Shown: positions 44,101 through 54,411 of the stretch, in pieces | Layout of the letters: each line of letters opens with the position of its first letter | Numbering within the stretch: position 1 is the stretch's first letter | Translations under genes and position numbers: made by a program | Notes under the pieces: model-generated | The model's input: only the letters and a program-made list of their open reading frames with translations | Databases searched by the model: none | Told to the model about the DNA's origin: nothing | NCBI GenBank assembly: GCA_963736235.1 | Contig: CAVTOR010000005.1 | Location: 186,001-250,000 of the forward strand | Source of the DNA: CAVORB01 sp963736235 | GTDB taxonomy: Bacteria > Pseudomonadota > Gammaproteobacteria > Chromatiales > Chromatiaceae | DNA length: 64,000 bases | Direction: 5' to 3'

Positions 44101-45526
44101 CGGGAACCCGCCGCCCGCTACGCGCTGCGGCCGGCGCAGATCGAGCCCGTGCTGCGCCTGCTCGAGGCCCGAGGCGATTTGGTGCACGGCGAGATACGCC
44201 CCGGCGGGGCGGAGCCCGAGTGGTGCGACGCGGAGGTGCTGCGACGGCTGCGCAGGCGTACCCTGGCCCGGCTGCGTCACGCCGTAGCCCCGGTGGATGC
44301 CGCTACCCTGGGCCGCTTCCTGCCCGCGTGGCACGGCATCGGCCAGGACCTCAGGGGGCGGGACCGGCTGATGGAGGCGATCCTCCAGCTCGAAGGGCTG
44401 ACGGTATCCTGGACCCAGCTGGATCGTGTGCTGCTGCCCGCACGTGTGCCCGGCTACCGTGTCGAGGACCTGGACATGCTGGCGGCCACCGGCCGGCTGG
44501 TCTGGATCGGCCAGGGCGCGGCGGGACCGAAGGACGGGCGGATCGCTCTCTACCGCCGCGAGCGCGTGAGCGGTTTGTTCCAGCCCGCCCCGGACACCGA
44601 GCCCCTGGATGGTCTGCACGCGGTGCTCCTCGGGCACCTGCGGGAGCGGGGGGCCTGTTTTCTGATGGAGCTCGCGCAGGCCGCCGAGCGTGCGGGCCTG
44701 GAAGTCCGCAGGGACGATTTCGAGGCCGCGCTCTGGGACCTGGTCTGGGCCGGAAGAATCACCAACGATACCTTCGCCCCCCTGCGCGGCCTGGCGCGGT
44801 GGCGCCCGATGGCAGCGACAGGGCCGGGAGCCGGCGATGGCGGGCGGGCGCTGGTCCTGTGTCCGCGATCTTCTGCGCGAGACCTCCGATACCGAACGCC
44901 TGCTCGCCCGCGCGGAGATGCTGCTGGAGCGTTACGGGGTGCTCAGCCGGGAGGCGGCCCAGGCCGAGGGGCTGGCGGGCGGATTCGGGTCGATCTACCG
45001 TTTGCTGCGGGAGATGGAGGAGGGCGGAAAGGTGCGCCGGGGTTATTTCGTAGAGGGGCTGTCCGGGGCACAGTTCGCGCTCGCGGGTGCGGTGGATAGG
45101 CTGCGCGGGGCGCGGCTCGACGAGGTGCCGGTGGGTGGCTGGAGCGCTGACGAGGTGCGCATCCTCGCCGCGGTCGATCCCGCCAACCCCTTCGGTGCGC
45201 TTCTCCCCTGGCCGGAGACCGGCGGCGGCAGCGCGCCCAAGCGCAACAGCGGGGCCTGGGTCGTCCTGGTGGCGGGCCGGCCGGTGCTCTTTCTCGGCCC
45301 GGGGGGCGGGCAGCTCGCCACCTTTCCGGCATGCATCACCGAGGAGGGAGGCGAGCTGGACCTCGCGCTTTCCGCTCTGCCTGATATCCCCCGCACCGGC
45401 CGCAGGCGCATGCTGATTCGCAAGATCGATGGGCTGCCCGCCCTGGAGTCACCCCTGCGCGGGCGCCTGCTCGGCGCCGGATTCGAGAGCGATTACGACG
45501 CGCTGAGGTGTGGGATTCCGGGTTGA
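41101..45526 (+). CDS. lhr: Lhr-type large ATP-dependent helicase, heavily frameshifted, about 1475 codons
   Basis: A GTG at 41101 begins SIDLFSPATRHWFEQNFSRPTQAQ. Superfamily 2 motifs are clear: TAPTGSGKTLAAFL, LYVSPLKAL, TTPESLYL, VDEVHALAPTKRG, SATVRP, VFVNSRG, ATSSLEMGIDMG and QRVGRAGH. A long Lhr-specific C-terminal region follows, ending GFESDYDALRCG. The chain changes frame near 41838 (a surplus C in a C-run), 42548, 42900, 42980, 43045, 43255, 43310 and 44835. All pieces keep family character and the total length is normal for Lhr. Lhr helicases act in DNA repair. The pattern suggests sequence error rather than a dead gene. Confidence 0.85.
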
Positions 45527-45596
45527 TGCGTGGCGGTCGTTTCGGTTGGGAAACGGCTCTGGCGACCAGGGCGCGCCTCTTGCCTGGGTTCCGCTC

Positions 45597-45854
45597 TTAC
45601 CGATTGCCGGCCCGCGTGACCTGGTGTTCCCCCGACGGGGCATGCCGGACGGTCGGGAGGCGGGACACCGTCTGCAAGGCGCGGGCGGCGGACTCCGCGT
45701 CGACGTTGAACTGGGGCTCGGCGTCCGGTGCCGCGACGAGGTGGCAGGGGCGGTCCGAGAAGGTGGTCTGACCGTCGACCTCGCACTTGTAGAGGTTGAT
45801 CGCCTGGGCCGATGTGGCGGCCAGGAACAGGGCCGTGAAGGGCAGTAGTCTCAT
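45597..45854 (-). CDS. secreted DUF4124-like protein, 85 aa
   Basis: The ATG at 45854 gives a signal peptide (MRLLPFTALFLAATSAQA) and then INLYKCEVDGQTTFSDRPC, the short DUF4124 signature of a periplasmic protein with one likely disulfide. The C-terminal 40 residues have no recognisable feature. The function of the family is not known. The gene converges on the lhr end, about 70 bases away. Confidence 0.75.
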   Translation of the reverse strand: MRLLPFTALFLAATSAQAINLYKCEVDGQTTFSDRPCHLVAAPDAEPQFNVDAESAARALQTVSRLPTVRHAPSGEHQVTRAGNR

Positions 45855-46194
45855 TGTCTGACGTCCGTTTCCGGTGAAAAATTGCGCGTGACCTTGGTCC
45901 CGCAAGAGCGGTGCCATTCAGGCGGCGCCGGTCCGCGAAGTGAGCGCCGGTTCACACTACGCTGGTCATTGAGCGCGCGCCGAGTCGGGCGGACGCGCGA
46001 AAAGCTCAAGTAAAACGAGTGATTGACCCCGGCCGGTAAGATGTTGCGGGAGGCGGAAGACGGTCAGGAACGGGGTGGGGTCGACGGTGTCGCGTGGGCG
46101 GTCAGGCGCTGGAAAGCCGCGGCCGATCACCCCTCGTCGTCGCCGCCCGACATTCGCCCGCGAGATTTATCGCGGGCCGTACTCATGCTCCCGC

Positions 46195-46406
46195 TCAGAC
46201 GGTCAAGGCGGCAAACGCCGCGAGCAGCGGCTCGACATCATCCACGATGGAGTCGCTGTTCCCGTCGTCGGTGATCACCAGCATCCGGCGCTTTTGCGCG
46301 AGTTGCTGGGTCAGGTGCCAGTCCGCGCGGCCTCGTGTCAGCTCGACTCGAGCGCTGTCTTGAGGCAGGAGACGTATTCGCTGAAGTCGATGGGCATGGC
46401 TGTCAT
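46195..46406 (-). CDS. possible small acidic protein, about 70 aa, frameshifted
   Basis: On the minus strand an ATG at 46406 gives MTAMPIDFSEYVSCL. After a one-base shift near 46355 the product continues QDSARVELTRGRADWHLTQQL, then AQKRRMLVITDDGNSDSIV and DDVEPLLAAFAALTV, to a stop at 46195. Read this way it looks like a small conserved soluble protein that follows the aldolase by about 50 bases on the same strand. I do not recognise it, and the reading depends on accepting one indel. Confidence 0.4.
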
Positions 46407-46455
46407 CCGATGTGCTCTGCTGGCGCGCCGAGGCCGCCAGGGTCGGACTTGGCGC

Positions 46456-47634
46456 TCAGTCCAGCGTGTGCTGAAAGTCGAGGCTGATGCGGTCCGCTGC
46501 TACGGGGCGGAAGCGGGCATCCGCGAATTTTTTGTGATCCGGGTGCTCGCGGTAGGAATCGATCACCGCCGGGTGTGCGAACCGCACTAGCCAGCAGTAT
46601 TGATAGGCCGAGCCCTCCGTGACGCTGGCGCCCGTGATCACATGACGCACCCCGGGGATGGCGCCGAGCACCCGGCGTCCCTCGGCCATCATGTCGGCGG
46701 TCCCGGCGGCATCCGCGCTGCTGGTGTTGTAGACGATCAGATGCTCGACCTCGCGCCAGGGACGGCAGGCGGCGGCGACCTCGTCCGCCCGTCCGGCACC
46801 GCCCCAGAGTGCGATGCAGCGCTCGACCTCGGCGCGGATGGAGTCCTGAATGCCTCTGGTTAGATCGGTGTAGGATCGGTTGGCGGCAATCTGCGCGTTG
46901 GCGCGGATGGCGGCCCCGGCAGTATCCGCGAGCGCCGTGTAGTAATTGATCTTGGCCACGCCGTTCTCGACCAGGCGTCGGAACTGCTGGTCGCTGAGGC
47001 CCGTGCCGCCGTGGATCACCAGAGGGATGCGGAGTTGTTCGTTGATTGCCGCCAGTCGATCGAAGTCGAGCCGGGGTTCGCCCCGCATGCGCCCGTGGAC
47101 GGTGCCTATGGATACCGCGAGGAAGTCGACCCCCGTCTCGCGGACGTAGCGCTCCGCCTCCTCGGGTGCCGTGTAGATGACCTCTCCCGGGTGGCGCTCC
47201 GCGTCCTCGCCTTCCACCCCGGCCACGTAGCCGAGCTCCCCTTCCACCGGGATTCCGCAGGCGCGGGCCATCTCGACCACCGCGCGGGTGCGGGCGATGT
47301 TCTCCTGCAGAGGCTGGGTGGAGGCATCCACCATGACGCCGTTGAATCCCTGATTGATGCCGCGCACCGCGGCCTCCAGGGAGCTGCCGTGGTCCAAGTG
47401 TATGGCGACTGGAACGCTCGCCCGCTCGGCGGCGGTCCGCACCGCGGGCATGATCAGCTCTGGATCGAAGTAGGCGTAGTGGGATTCCGCCAGGCTGAGG
47501 ATCACCGGCGCGCGCTGCTGTTCGGCGCCGGCAACGATGGCTTGGAGGAAGTCCAGGCTGACTAGATCGAAGGCCCCCACCGCGTACCCGTTGGCATGGG
47601 CGTGGCGGAGCATGTCCCCCATATTTACCAGCAT
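46456..47634 (-). CDS. class II aldolase fused to a Dabb-like domain, 392 aa
   Basis: Residues 1 to about 285 form a class II (zinc) fructose/tagatose-bisphosphate aldolase barrel: AVGAFDLVSLDFLQAI, the zinc-binding IHLDHGSSLE, VMVDASTQPLQEN, VEGELGYVAGVEGE, VSIGTVHGR and VIHGGTGLSD. The remaining 100 residues (EVEHLIVYNTSSADA ... GSAYQYCWLVRFAHPAVIDSYREHPDHKKF) look like a stress-response alpha/beta barrel (Dabb) domain. Such a fusion is unusual. A CbbR-like regulator is divergent, so a role in the Calvin cycle or carbon metabolism is likely. The substrate is not settled: the enzyme is nearer the GatY/KbaY/FbaA group in length. Confidence 0.85.
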   Translation of the reverse strand: MLVNMGDMLRHAHANGYAVGAFDLVSLDFLQAIVAGAEQQRAPVILSLAESHYAYFDPELIMPAVRTAAERASVPVAIHLDHGSSLEAAVRGINQGFNGVMVDASTQPLQENIARTRAVVEMARACGIPVEGELGYVAGVEGEDAERHPGEVIYTAPEEAERYVRETGVDFLAVSIGTVHGRMRGEPRLDFDRLAAINEQLRIPLVIHGGTGLSDQQFRRLVENGVAKINYYTALADTAGAAIRANAQIAANRSYTDLTRGIQDSIRAEVERCIALWGGAGRADEVAAACRPWREVEHLIVYNTSSADAAGTADMMAEGRRVLGAIPGVRHVITGASVTEGSAYQYCWLVRFAHPAVIDSYREHPDHKKFADARFRPVAADRISLDFQHTLD

Positions 47635-47778
47635 CTCGTCGTTCCTCGTTCAGTCTCCGAAGGCTGGATGCGCGCGCGGCTCAGAAGTGGGTGTTGACCG
47701 CCGCGTCCAGGGTGTCCCGCACGCAAGGTGTCCATAACGGAACCTGGCGGGAGAGTATAGGGAGCAACCCCATGCTTA

Positions 47779-47798
47779 CTATTCAATATTTCAAATAG
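47779..47798. promoter_or_regulatory. LysR-type operator candidate between aldolase and cbbR
   Basis: CTATT-N10-AATAG is an AT-rich dyad of the T-N11-A class in the divergent promoter region, and it stands out from the GC-rich background. CbbR proteins bind such sites between cbbR and its targets. Assignment is by position and pattern only. Confidence 0.45.
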
Positions 47799-47899
47799 AA
47801 GATATAACAATCAACTTATGGCTTTGACCTAACCGTTGGTCCAGACTCGTGCTCAGCGGTTTGGCGGCGGTTTACGATTCCCGCGGCCGCGGTGACGGG

Positions 47900-48890
47900 A
47901 TGCGGCCCAGTCAACAAACCGGCAACAGGTTTAGCTCGCTCTTGAACGTCTCCTTGCGTCAACTTCGAATCTTCGAGGCGGTGGCTCGCCAGTTGAGCTA
48001 TACGCGCGCCGCCGAGGAGCTGCACCTGAGTCAGCCCGCGGTTTCCATGCAGGTGCGCCAGCTCGAGGACGAGGTGGGCCTGCCCCTGTTCGAGAAACTC
48101 GGCAAGCAGATCAGCCTTACCGAGGCGGGACGGGAGATCTACCACTACAGCCGCAGCATCAATCGCGCCCTGCAGGAGATGGAGGAGGTGGTTGAGGCCC
48201 TGAAGGGCGTGAGCCGAGGTCGTCTCTCGGTCGCGGTGGCGAGCACGGTGAACTATTTCGCGCCGCGCTTGCTGGCGGCGTTCCACCAACGCTACCCCGG
48301 CATCAGTCTCAAGCTCGACGTGACCAACCGGGAGCAGCTGGTTCGCCTGCTGGAGGCGAATGCGGTGGATATGGTCCTCATGGGCCAGCCCCCGGAGGCG
48401 GTGGACGTGGAGTCGGAGGCCTTCATGGACGAACCCGCTGGTGGTGGTCGCGCCACCCGACCATCCCCTGGCCGGTGGGCCGCATATCCCGCTCGCGCGT
48501 CTCGCGGAAGAGGTCTTCGTGATGCGCGAGCCGGGATCCGGCACCCGACAGGCGATGGAGCGCTTCTTTGCCGAGCATGGCATCGCTATACGTCACGGCA
48601 TGCAGATGACCCGCAACGAGGCCATCAAGCAGGCGGTGCGCGCCGGCCTCGGCTTGAGCGTTGTCTCCCTGCACACCATCGAGCTGGAGCTCGCGACCGG
48701 CAAGCTGGTGATCCTGGAGGCGGAGGGCTTCCCGCTCGAGCGCCAGTGGTTCCTGGTCTATCGCCGGGGCAGGCGGCTCTCCCCCGCCGCCCGCGCGTTC
48801 CGGGAGTTCGTGCTCGAAGAGGCGCCGCGATTGGCCGGCCCGGTGTCGTGCAAGGCGTCGGGTCAGGAGCATGCGGCCGCGGATCGATAG
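47900..48890 (+). CDS. cbbR: LysR-family regulator, CbbR-like, frameshifted
   Basis: The N-terminal HTH (VSLRQLRIFEAVARQLSYTRAAEELHLSQPAVSMQVRQLE) is typical of CbbR, the activator of Calvin-cycle operons. The effector domain follows (SVAVASTVNYFAPRLLAAFHQRYPGISLKLDV). Near 48430 the frame is lost: one surplus G (GACGAACCCG) changes NPLVVVAPPDHPLAGG to an unrelated reading, and the true product resumes to the stop at 48890. The start is uncertain: ATG at 47900 or a TTG at 47943. Divergent orientation to the aldolase supports a carbon-fixation role. Confidence 0.85.
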
Positions 48891-48981
48891 GCGCGCCGCC
48901 GCCGGCCTTCACCGCAGCGCACAACTTCCTGCCGCTTCGAGTAGACTAACAGGCTATCTCCAGCTTTGATCGGTCCAGCGA

Positions 48982-50908
48982 ATGCCCAAGCGTCCCGACC
49001 GCGAGCCGCATTCTGACGGTGGCGGCTTCCCCCTGTTGGCCTCGGTCGACGTGCCCGCCGACTTACGCCGTCTTTCCGAGAACCAGCTCGGCGAGCTGGC
49101 GAACGAGCTGCGGGCCTTCCTGATCGACAGCGTTTCGCGCACCGGCGGCCACCTCGCCGCCGGGCTCGGCGTGGTCGAGCTCACCATCGCCCTGCACTAT
49201 GTCTTCGACACGCCGCAAGACCGGCTGGTGTGGGACGTCGGCCACCAGGCCTATCCGCACAAGATCCTTACCGGCCGGCGCGGGCGGATGCACACCCTGC
49301 GCCAGAAGGACGGCCTCTCGGGCTTTCCCAAGCGCTCGGAGAGCCCCTACGACACGTTCGGGGTCGGCCACTCCAGCACCTCGATCAGCGCGGCGATGGG
49401 CATGTCCCTCGCCGCCCGCGCGAAGGGGGAGCAGCGGCACGTGGTCGCCGTCATCGGCGACGGCGCCCTGGGCGCCGGCATGGCCTTCGAGGCGCTGAAT
49501 CACGCCGGTCACCTCGACCTCGACCTGATGGTCATCCTCAACGACAACGAGATGTCGATCTCGCCGCCGGTGGGCGCCATCAGCAGCCACTTGGCGCGCC
49601 TGCTCTCCGGCAAGCTCTATACCAGCGTGCGCGAGGGCAGCAAGTCCGCGCTGCGGGGACTGCCCCAGCTGCGGGAGCTGGTGGGGCGCTGGGAGGAGCA
49701 CATGAAGGGGATGGTGATGCCGAGCACCCTGTTCGAGGAGCTGGGCGTCAACTATATCGGCCCCATCGACGGTCACGACATCAACGCCCTGCTCGCCACG
49801 CTGCGCAACATGAAGACCATGCCGGGCCCGCGCCTGCTGCACGTGGTGACCAGGAAGGGGCGAGGCTACGAGCCGGCGGAGGGGCAGCCGGTCACCTACC
49901 ACGGGGTGACTCCCTTCGACCGTAAGACCGGCCGCATGCGCAAGCAGGCCGGCGCCGTCACCTACACCAAGGTCTTCGGCGACTGGCTGTGTGATGCGGC
50001 GGAAAGCGATGAACGCCTGGTGGGCATCACCCCCGCCATGTGCGAGGGGTCCGGCCTGACCGGTTTCGCCGAACGCTTTCCGGATCGCTATTTCGACGTC
50101 GGCATCGCCGAGCAGCACGCCCTGACCCTCGCCGCCGGCATGGCCTGCGACGGGCTCAAGCCGGTGGTGGCCATCTACTCGACCTTCCTGCAGCGGGCCT
50201 ACGATCAGCTCATCCACGACATCTGCCTGCAGGGGCTGGACGTGACGCTGGCGGTCGATCGCGCGGGCCTGGTGGGCGCGGACGGCGCCACGCACGCCGG
50301 CAGCCTCGATCTGAGCTACGGTCGCCCCGTACCCAACCTGGTGATCATGGCCCCGGCCGACGAGGACGAGTGCCGGCGCATGCTGCAGACCGCCTACGAG
50401 CATCCCGGTCCGGCGATGGTGCGTTATCCGCGTGGTGCCGGCCCCGGCGTCGCGGTGCGGTCCGGGCTCGAGACCCTGCCCCTGGGCAAGGGGGAGATCC
50501 GCCGTACCGGTAACGATGTGGCGATCCTCGCCTTCGGCACCATGCTGGGGGCCGCCCTCGCTGCCGCGGAGGCGCTGGGCGCCACCGTGGCCAACATGCG
50601 CTTCGTCAAGCCGCTCGACGAGGCCCTGGTTCTCGAGCTGGCGAAACGCCACCGGCTGTTGGTGACGGTCGAGGAGAACGCCATCGCCGGCGGCGCCGGC
50701 TCCGGTGTCTCCGAGCTGCTGGCCGCGCGAGGCATCTCGCTGCGCTGCCTGCATCTCGGGTTGCCGGACCGGTTTCTCGACCATGCCAGTCAGGCGGAGC
50801 AGCTCGCCGACTGCGGGCTCGATGCCGCCGGGATCGAGGCGTCGGTGCGTGCGGCATTGGGAAACCTGGTCGGCGAAACCGCCGGTCCCCGGCCGGGGCG
50901 CCGCCTGA
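48982..50908 (+). CDS. dxs: 1-deoxy-D-xylulose-5-phosphate synthase
   Basis: DXS condenses pyruvate and glyceraldehyde-3-phosphate, using thiamine diphosphate, to start the MEP isoprenoid pathway. Motifs: VWDVGHQAYPHKILTGR, the ThDP-binding VIGDGALGAGMAFEALNHAG ... NDNEMSIS, KGRGYEPAE, FDVGIAEQHALTLAAG, and a C-terminal transketolase-type domain with VEENAIAGGAGSGV. The open frame runs past the expected end into the next gene. A TGA in another frame at 50906-50908 overlaps the ATG of the DUF945-like gene, so one indel in the last 20 codons probably hides the true stop. The N-terminal 25 residues are longer than usual. Confidence 0.93.
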
Positions 50909-52296
50909 TGAGGAAGTGGCCGCTCGGCGCCGTCGCGCTGGCTGCCGCGGGACTCGGCCTGCCCTGGGTGCTGGGGGCCCAGGCCGAGCGATTCTACGCC
51001 GATGCCCTGTCCCGGTTGCCTGAACAGGGGCTGCGGGTGGTCGACAGCCGCTACGAGCGCGGCTGGTTCGGCTCCCGTGCCAGCACCGAGCTCGCGGTGA
51101 TGACGGACTTGGCCGAGGCCCCCGACGAAATTCGAAGAGGATGCGCGTAGCCAGCGAGATCGGGCACGGGCCCATGCGCCTGGACGCCCCGCGGCTGCTG
51201 TCCGCGGCGGTGATCCGCAGCCGGGTCGAGCTTGCCGATGTGGAGACGGAAGTTCCGCCCCTGTTGCTCGAGACCGTCCTGAACCTGGACGGTGGCGGGG
51301 AGACCAAGCTGCGTCTGCCGGCCATCGGGCCTGCCGGCGAGCGATCAGCCCGGACTGGAGACCGTCGAGGGCACTGGGTCGCTGCGCTTCGGCGCCGGGT
51401 TTTCGAGCTTCGAGGGCCGGTTCGAGCTTCCCTCCCTGTCGCTGTCCGATCAGGAAGGCTCGCTGCGACTGCGCGGCCTAAGCGGCGAGAGCTCGGCCTC
51501 GCGCCTGGTCGGGAGCGTGTTCGCCGGGACCGCCAGCCTGCGGCTGGATGAGCTGGCGCTGCGGTTGCCGGACGCGGTGCTCGACGCCGGCGGGATCTCG
51601 GTGAAGGTCGACAGCGAGCCGCAGGGGCGGCTGCTCAGCGCGCGCGCCGCCTATCGCGTCGAACGATTGACTCTGCAGGGTGCGGACTATGGTCCGTCGC
51701 TCGCGGAGTTTTCCCTGAGCCGCGTCTCCGGCGACGACTTGGCCGCGTTGCAGCAGGCCCTGAGACAGGTCTCCGCCCAGCCGCTGGCCGGCTCCCTGGC
51801 GGGCCTGGCGATGGCGGCCGTGCTCGCCGAGCACCTGCCGCGGCTGCTCGCGACGGACCCCGCCGTTGGGCTCGATCGCCTGGAAGTCACCACACCCGAT
51901 GGCCGGGTGGAGGGTCGTCTGCTCCTGTCCGCGCGGGGCCTGAACGCGGACGTCATGCGCCGCCCTGGCGCGTGGCTGGCGCAGGTCGTCGGGGAGGGCG
52001 ACATCAGTTTGCCCGAATCACTGCTGCTGCGGCTCCTGGAGGAGCGGTATCGTAGCCAGGCGTTGGAGACCAACCGAAGGGGCGGCGCCGGCGAGCAGGC
52101 GTTGACCGCGGAGGCCGAGCGTGAGGTCGTGCGATCCGCCCGCGACCAGCTCGCGGCGTTGGTGCGCGACGGCTGGCTTGTGGCTCGGGACGGGCGGGTT
52201 TACACGGAGGTCAAGCTGGCGGACGCCCTGTTGACGATAAACGGTAAGACCCTGCCCATTGCATTCAACGGTCTGTCCGAGGGGTCCTCGCCTTGA
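50908..52296 (+). CDS. DUF945 (YdgA-like) protein, frameshifted, about 463 codons
   Basis: The ATG at 50908 opens RKWPLGAVALAAAGLGLPWV, a membrane anchor or uncleaved signal, followed by AERFYADALSRLPEQGLRVVDSRYERGWFGS, the hallmark N-terminus of the DUF945/YdgA family. The gene then changes frame near 51130 and near 51335 before running to the stop at 52296, with the family-like C-terminus (LVARDGRVYTEVKLADALLTINGKTLPI). These proteins are envelope-located and of unknown role. The overlap with the end of dxs suggests translational coupling. Confidence 0.75.
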
Positions 52297-52369
52297 TGCC
52301 CCGGCGCTCGGGACCAATTGCGCGGGGCCGACTCGCCACGCGAGCGGGGCGACAACTTCCAGAGCTGCC

Positions 52370-53149
52370 ATGCTGACCATAAGCCCAATCGCCGCTTTCG
52401 ACGACAACTACATCTGGCTGCTGCGCGACAGCGCCAGCCCGGTCGCGACCGTGGTGGACCCGGGTGATGAGGAGCCGGTCCTCGCCGCCCTCGAACGGGA
52501 TGGTCTGGCGTTGGGCGCCATCCTCATCACCCACCACCACTACGACCACGTCGGCGGGGTGCGTGCGCTAGTGGACGCCTGGCCTGACGTGCAGGTGTTC
52601 GGCCCCCGGGACAAGCGGGTTCCCGCGGTGACTCAAGCGATCGGTGAGGGCGACGCGGTCGACCTGCCCGGTGACGGTCAGCGTTTGGGCGTATTCGAGG
52701 TCCCCGGCCACACCTCCAGCCACATCGCCTATCTCGGCGCGGGGGCTCTCTTCTGTGGGGATACACTGTTCGCCGCCGGGTGCGGTCGGGTGTTCGACGG
52801 CACCTTCGACCAGCTAGCGGCCTCGTTGCAGCGCATCGCGGGTCTGCCGCCGGAGACCCTCGTCTACTGTGCGCATGAATATACCCTGGCGAACCTCGGC
52901 TTTGCCGCCTGGGTGGAGCCCGACAGCGCCCCGATCGCCGCGCGGACCGCGGAGGCGCGCCGCCTGCGCGAGCTCGGGCGGCCGACGGTGCCGTCGCGCT
53001 TGGCCGATGAGCTCGACACCAACCCATTCCTGCGTATCGGCGAGGCGGCGGTCAAGGCCGCGGCCGAGAGCTTCGCGGGACGGCGGCTGGAGACGGGGGC
53101 GGAGATCTTCACCGCCCTGCGGCGGTGGAAGGACGAGCGCTACGATTAG
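52370..53149 (+). CDS. gloB: hydroxyacylglutathione hydrolase (glyoxalase II), 259 aa
   Basis: This metallo-beta-lactamase-fold enzyme hydrolyses S-lactoylglutathione to D-lactate, the second step of methylglyoxal detoxification. Metal ligands are in THHHYDHVGG, PGHTSSHIAY, FCGDTLFAAGCGR and YCAHEYTLAN. The glutathione-binding C-terminal part ends NPFLRIGEAAVKAA ... LRRWKDERYD, as in gammaproteobacterial GloB. I start at the ATG at 52370 (MLTISPIAAFDDNYIWLL); the open frame extends upstream without conserved residues. Confidence 0.95.
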   Translation: MLTISPIAAFDDNYIWLLRDSASPVATVVDPGDEEPVLAALERDGLALGAILITHHHYDHVGGVRALVDAWPDVQVFGPRDKRVPAVTQAIGEGDAVDLPGDGQRLGVFEVPGHTSSHIAYLGAGALFCGDTLFAAGCGRVFDGTFDQLAASLQRIAGLPPETLVYCAHEYTLANLGFAAWVEPDSAPIAARTAEARRLRELGRPTVPSRLADELDTNPFLRIGEAAVKAAAESFAGRRLETGAEIFTALRRWKDERYD

Positions 53150-53192
53150 GGACTGAGACGCGCCCTCCGTGCTCTGGCGACGCGATGTGCCG

Positions 53193-54119
53193 CTAGGCGA
53201 GCGATTCCCTAACCAGCGTCTCTCGGCACACCCGGACCTCTCCCGTCAGGCGCTCCTCGGCTTCCCGGTACTTGGCCGCGGTCTTGTCGATGATCTCCTG
53301 CGGCAGCTCCGGGCCCGGGGGCGTCTTGTCCCAGTCGAGCGTTTCCAGGTAGTCGCGCACGAACTGCTTGTCGAAGCTCGGCGGGCTGATGCCGGGACGA
53401 TACTGGTCCGCGGGCCAGAAGCGCGACGAATCGGGGGTGAGGACCTCGTCGATCAGATGCAGCCGCCCGTCGCTGTCGAGGCCGAACTCGAACTTCGTGT
53501 CCGCGATGATGATGCCCCGCCCCAGGGCGTAGGCCGCGCACTCGCTGTAGACGCGAATGGCCGCGTCCCGCACCGCCTCGGCGATGTCCCGGCCGAGGAG
53601 ATCGACCGCGCGCGCGAAGTCGATGTTCTCGTCGTGGTGGCCCAGTTGCGCCTTGGTGGAGGGGGTGAAGATCGGCTCGGGCAGCTTGTCCGCCTGGCGC
53701 AGTCCGGATGGCAGCGGGATGCCGCAGACCGCGCCGGACTGCTGGTAGTCCTTCCAGCCGGAGCCGATGATGTAGCCGCGCACGATGGCCTCGACCGGCA
53801 GCGGCGTCATGCGCTTGACGACCACCGCGCGGTCTCCGAGGCGCGCGCGTTCCGCGGGGTCCGGTACCACGCGTTCCAGGGGAATGTCCGTGAGGTGATT
53901 GGAGATGATGTCGCGGGTACGCGCGAACCAGAAGTTGGAGACCCGAGTCAGGACCTCTCCCTTGCCGGGAATCGGTTGCGGCAACACGACGTCGAAGGCT
54001 GACAATCGGTCGCTGGCGACGATCAGCATATGTTCGGAGTCGACGCGGTAGATATCGCGAACCTTGCCGCGGTTGATCAGATCCAAGCTCGGGATGCGTG
54101 ACTCGAAGAGCGCCGTCAT
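53193..54119 (-). CDS. purC: SAICAR synthetase, 308 aa
   Basis: PurC joins aspartate to CAIR in purine synthesis. It is the longer, roughly 300-residue form, starting MTALFESRIPSLDLINRGKVRDIYRVDSEHM. Motifs: LIVASDRLSAFDVVLP, VSNFWF, VVVKRMTPLPVEAIVRGYIIGSGWKDY, the DTKFEFGLD signature and DEVLTPDSSRFWP. The gene is monocistronic and converges on gloB. Confidence 0.96.
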   Translation of the reverse strand: MTALFESRIPSLDLINRGKVRDIYRVDSEHMLIVASDRLSAFDVVLPQPIPGKGEVLTRVSNFWFARTRDIISNHLTDIPLERVVPDPAERARLGDRAVVVKRMTPLPVEAIVRGYIIGSGWKDYQQSGAVCGIPLPSGLRQADKLPEPIFTPSTKAQLGHHDENIDFARAVDLLGRDIAEAVRDAAIRVYSECAAYALGRGIIIADTKFEFGLDSDGRLHLIDEVLTPDSSRFWPADQYRPGISPPSFDKQFVRDYLETLDWDKTPPGPELPQEIIDKTAAKYREAEERLTGEVRVCRETLVRESLA

Positions 54120-54252
54120 GGGTGTTGATTCCGCCTCGGAGAAATTGAAACTATAGCAACAAGGTTAGGGAAACGCCGGTCTAATGCGTTTCCCGCATGG
54201 GCCATGGATGGCCCGTCATGTTCGGCGGCTGTAAGCCGTTGAACATGGAGCG

Positions 54253-54315
54253 CCCCGAGAGTCGCGCCTCTCGGGGAAGCGAGCTGATCAGATCTTAAGG
54301 ACGGATTTGATCAGC
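54253..54315. repeat. two hairpins in the purC/unknown-gene spacer
   Basis: CCCCGAGAG (54253-54261) pairs with CTCTCGGGG (54268-54276), and GCTGATCA (54283-54290) pairs with TGATCAGC (54308-54315). They lie in the promoter spacer between divergent purC and the gene at 54412. The second dyad could be a protein-binding site. Confidence 0.5.
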
Positions 54316-54411
54316 ATCTCCTCAAGGCGCGCGGGTTAGGAGCGGAACGTCGACCGGGCGTCGCGCGATTCGCCTCCCGTTGCGCCGATGCGCTCGATTC
54401 AAGAGGTCGCC

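Noticed and set aside
53169..54002. 277-codon plus-strand ORF over purC
   Set aside because: It is antisense to purC, which has all its family motifs, and has no independent support.
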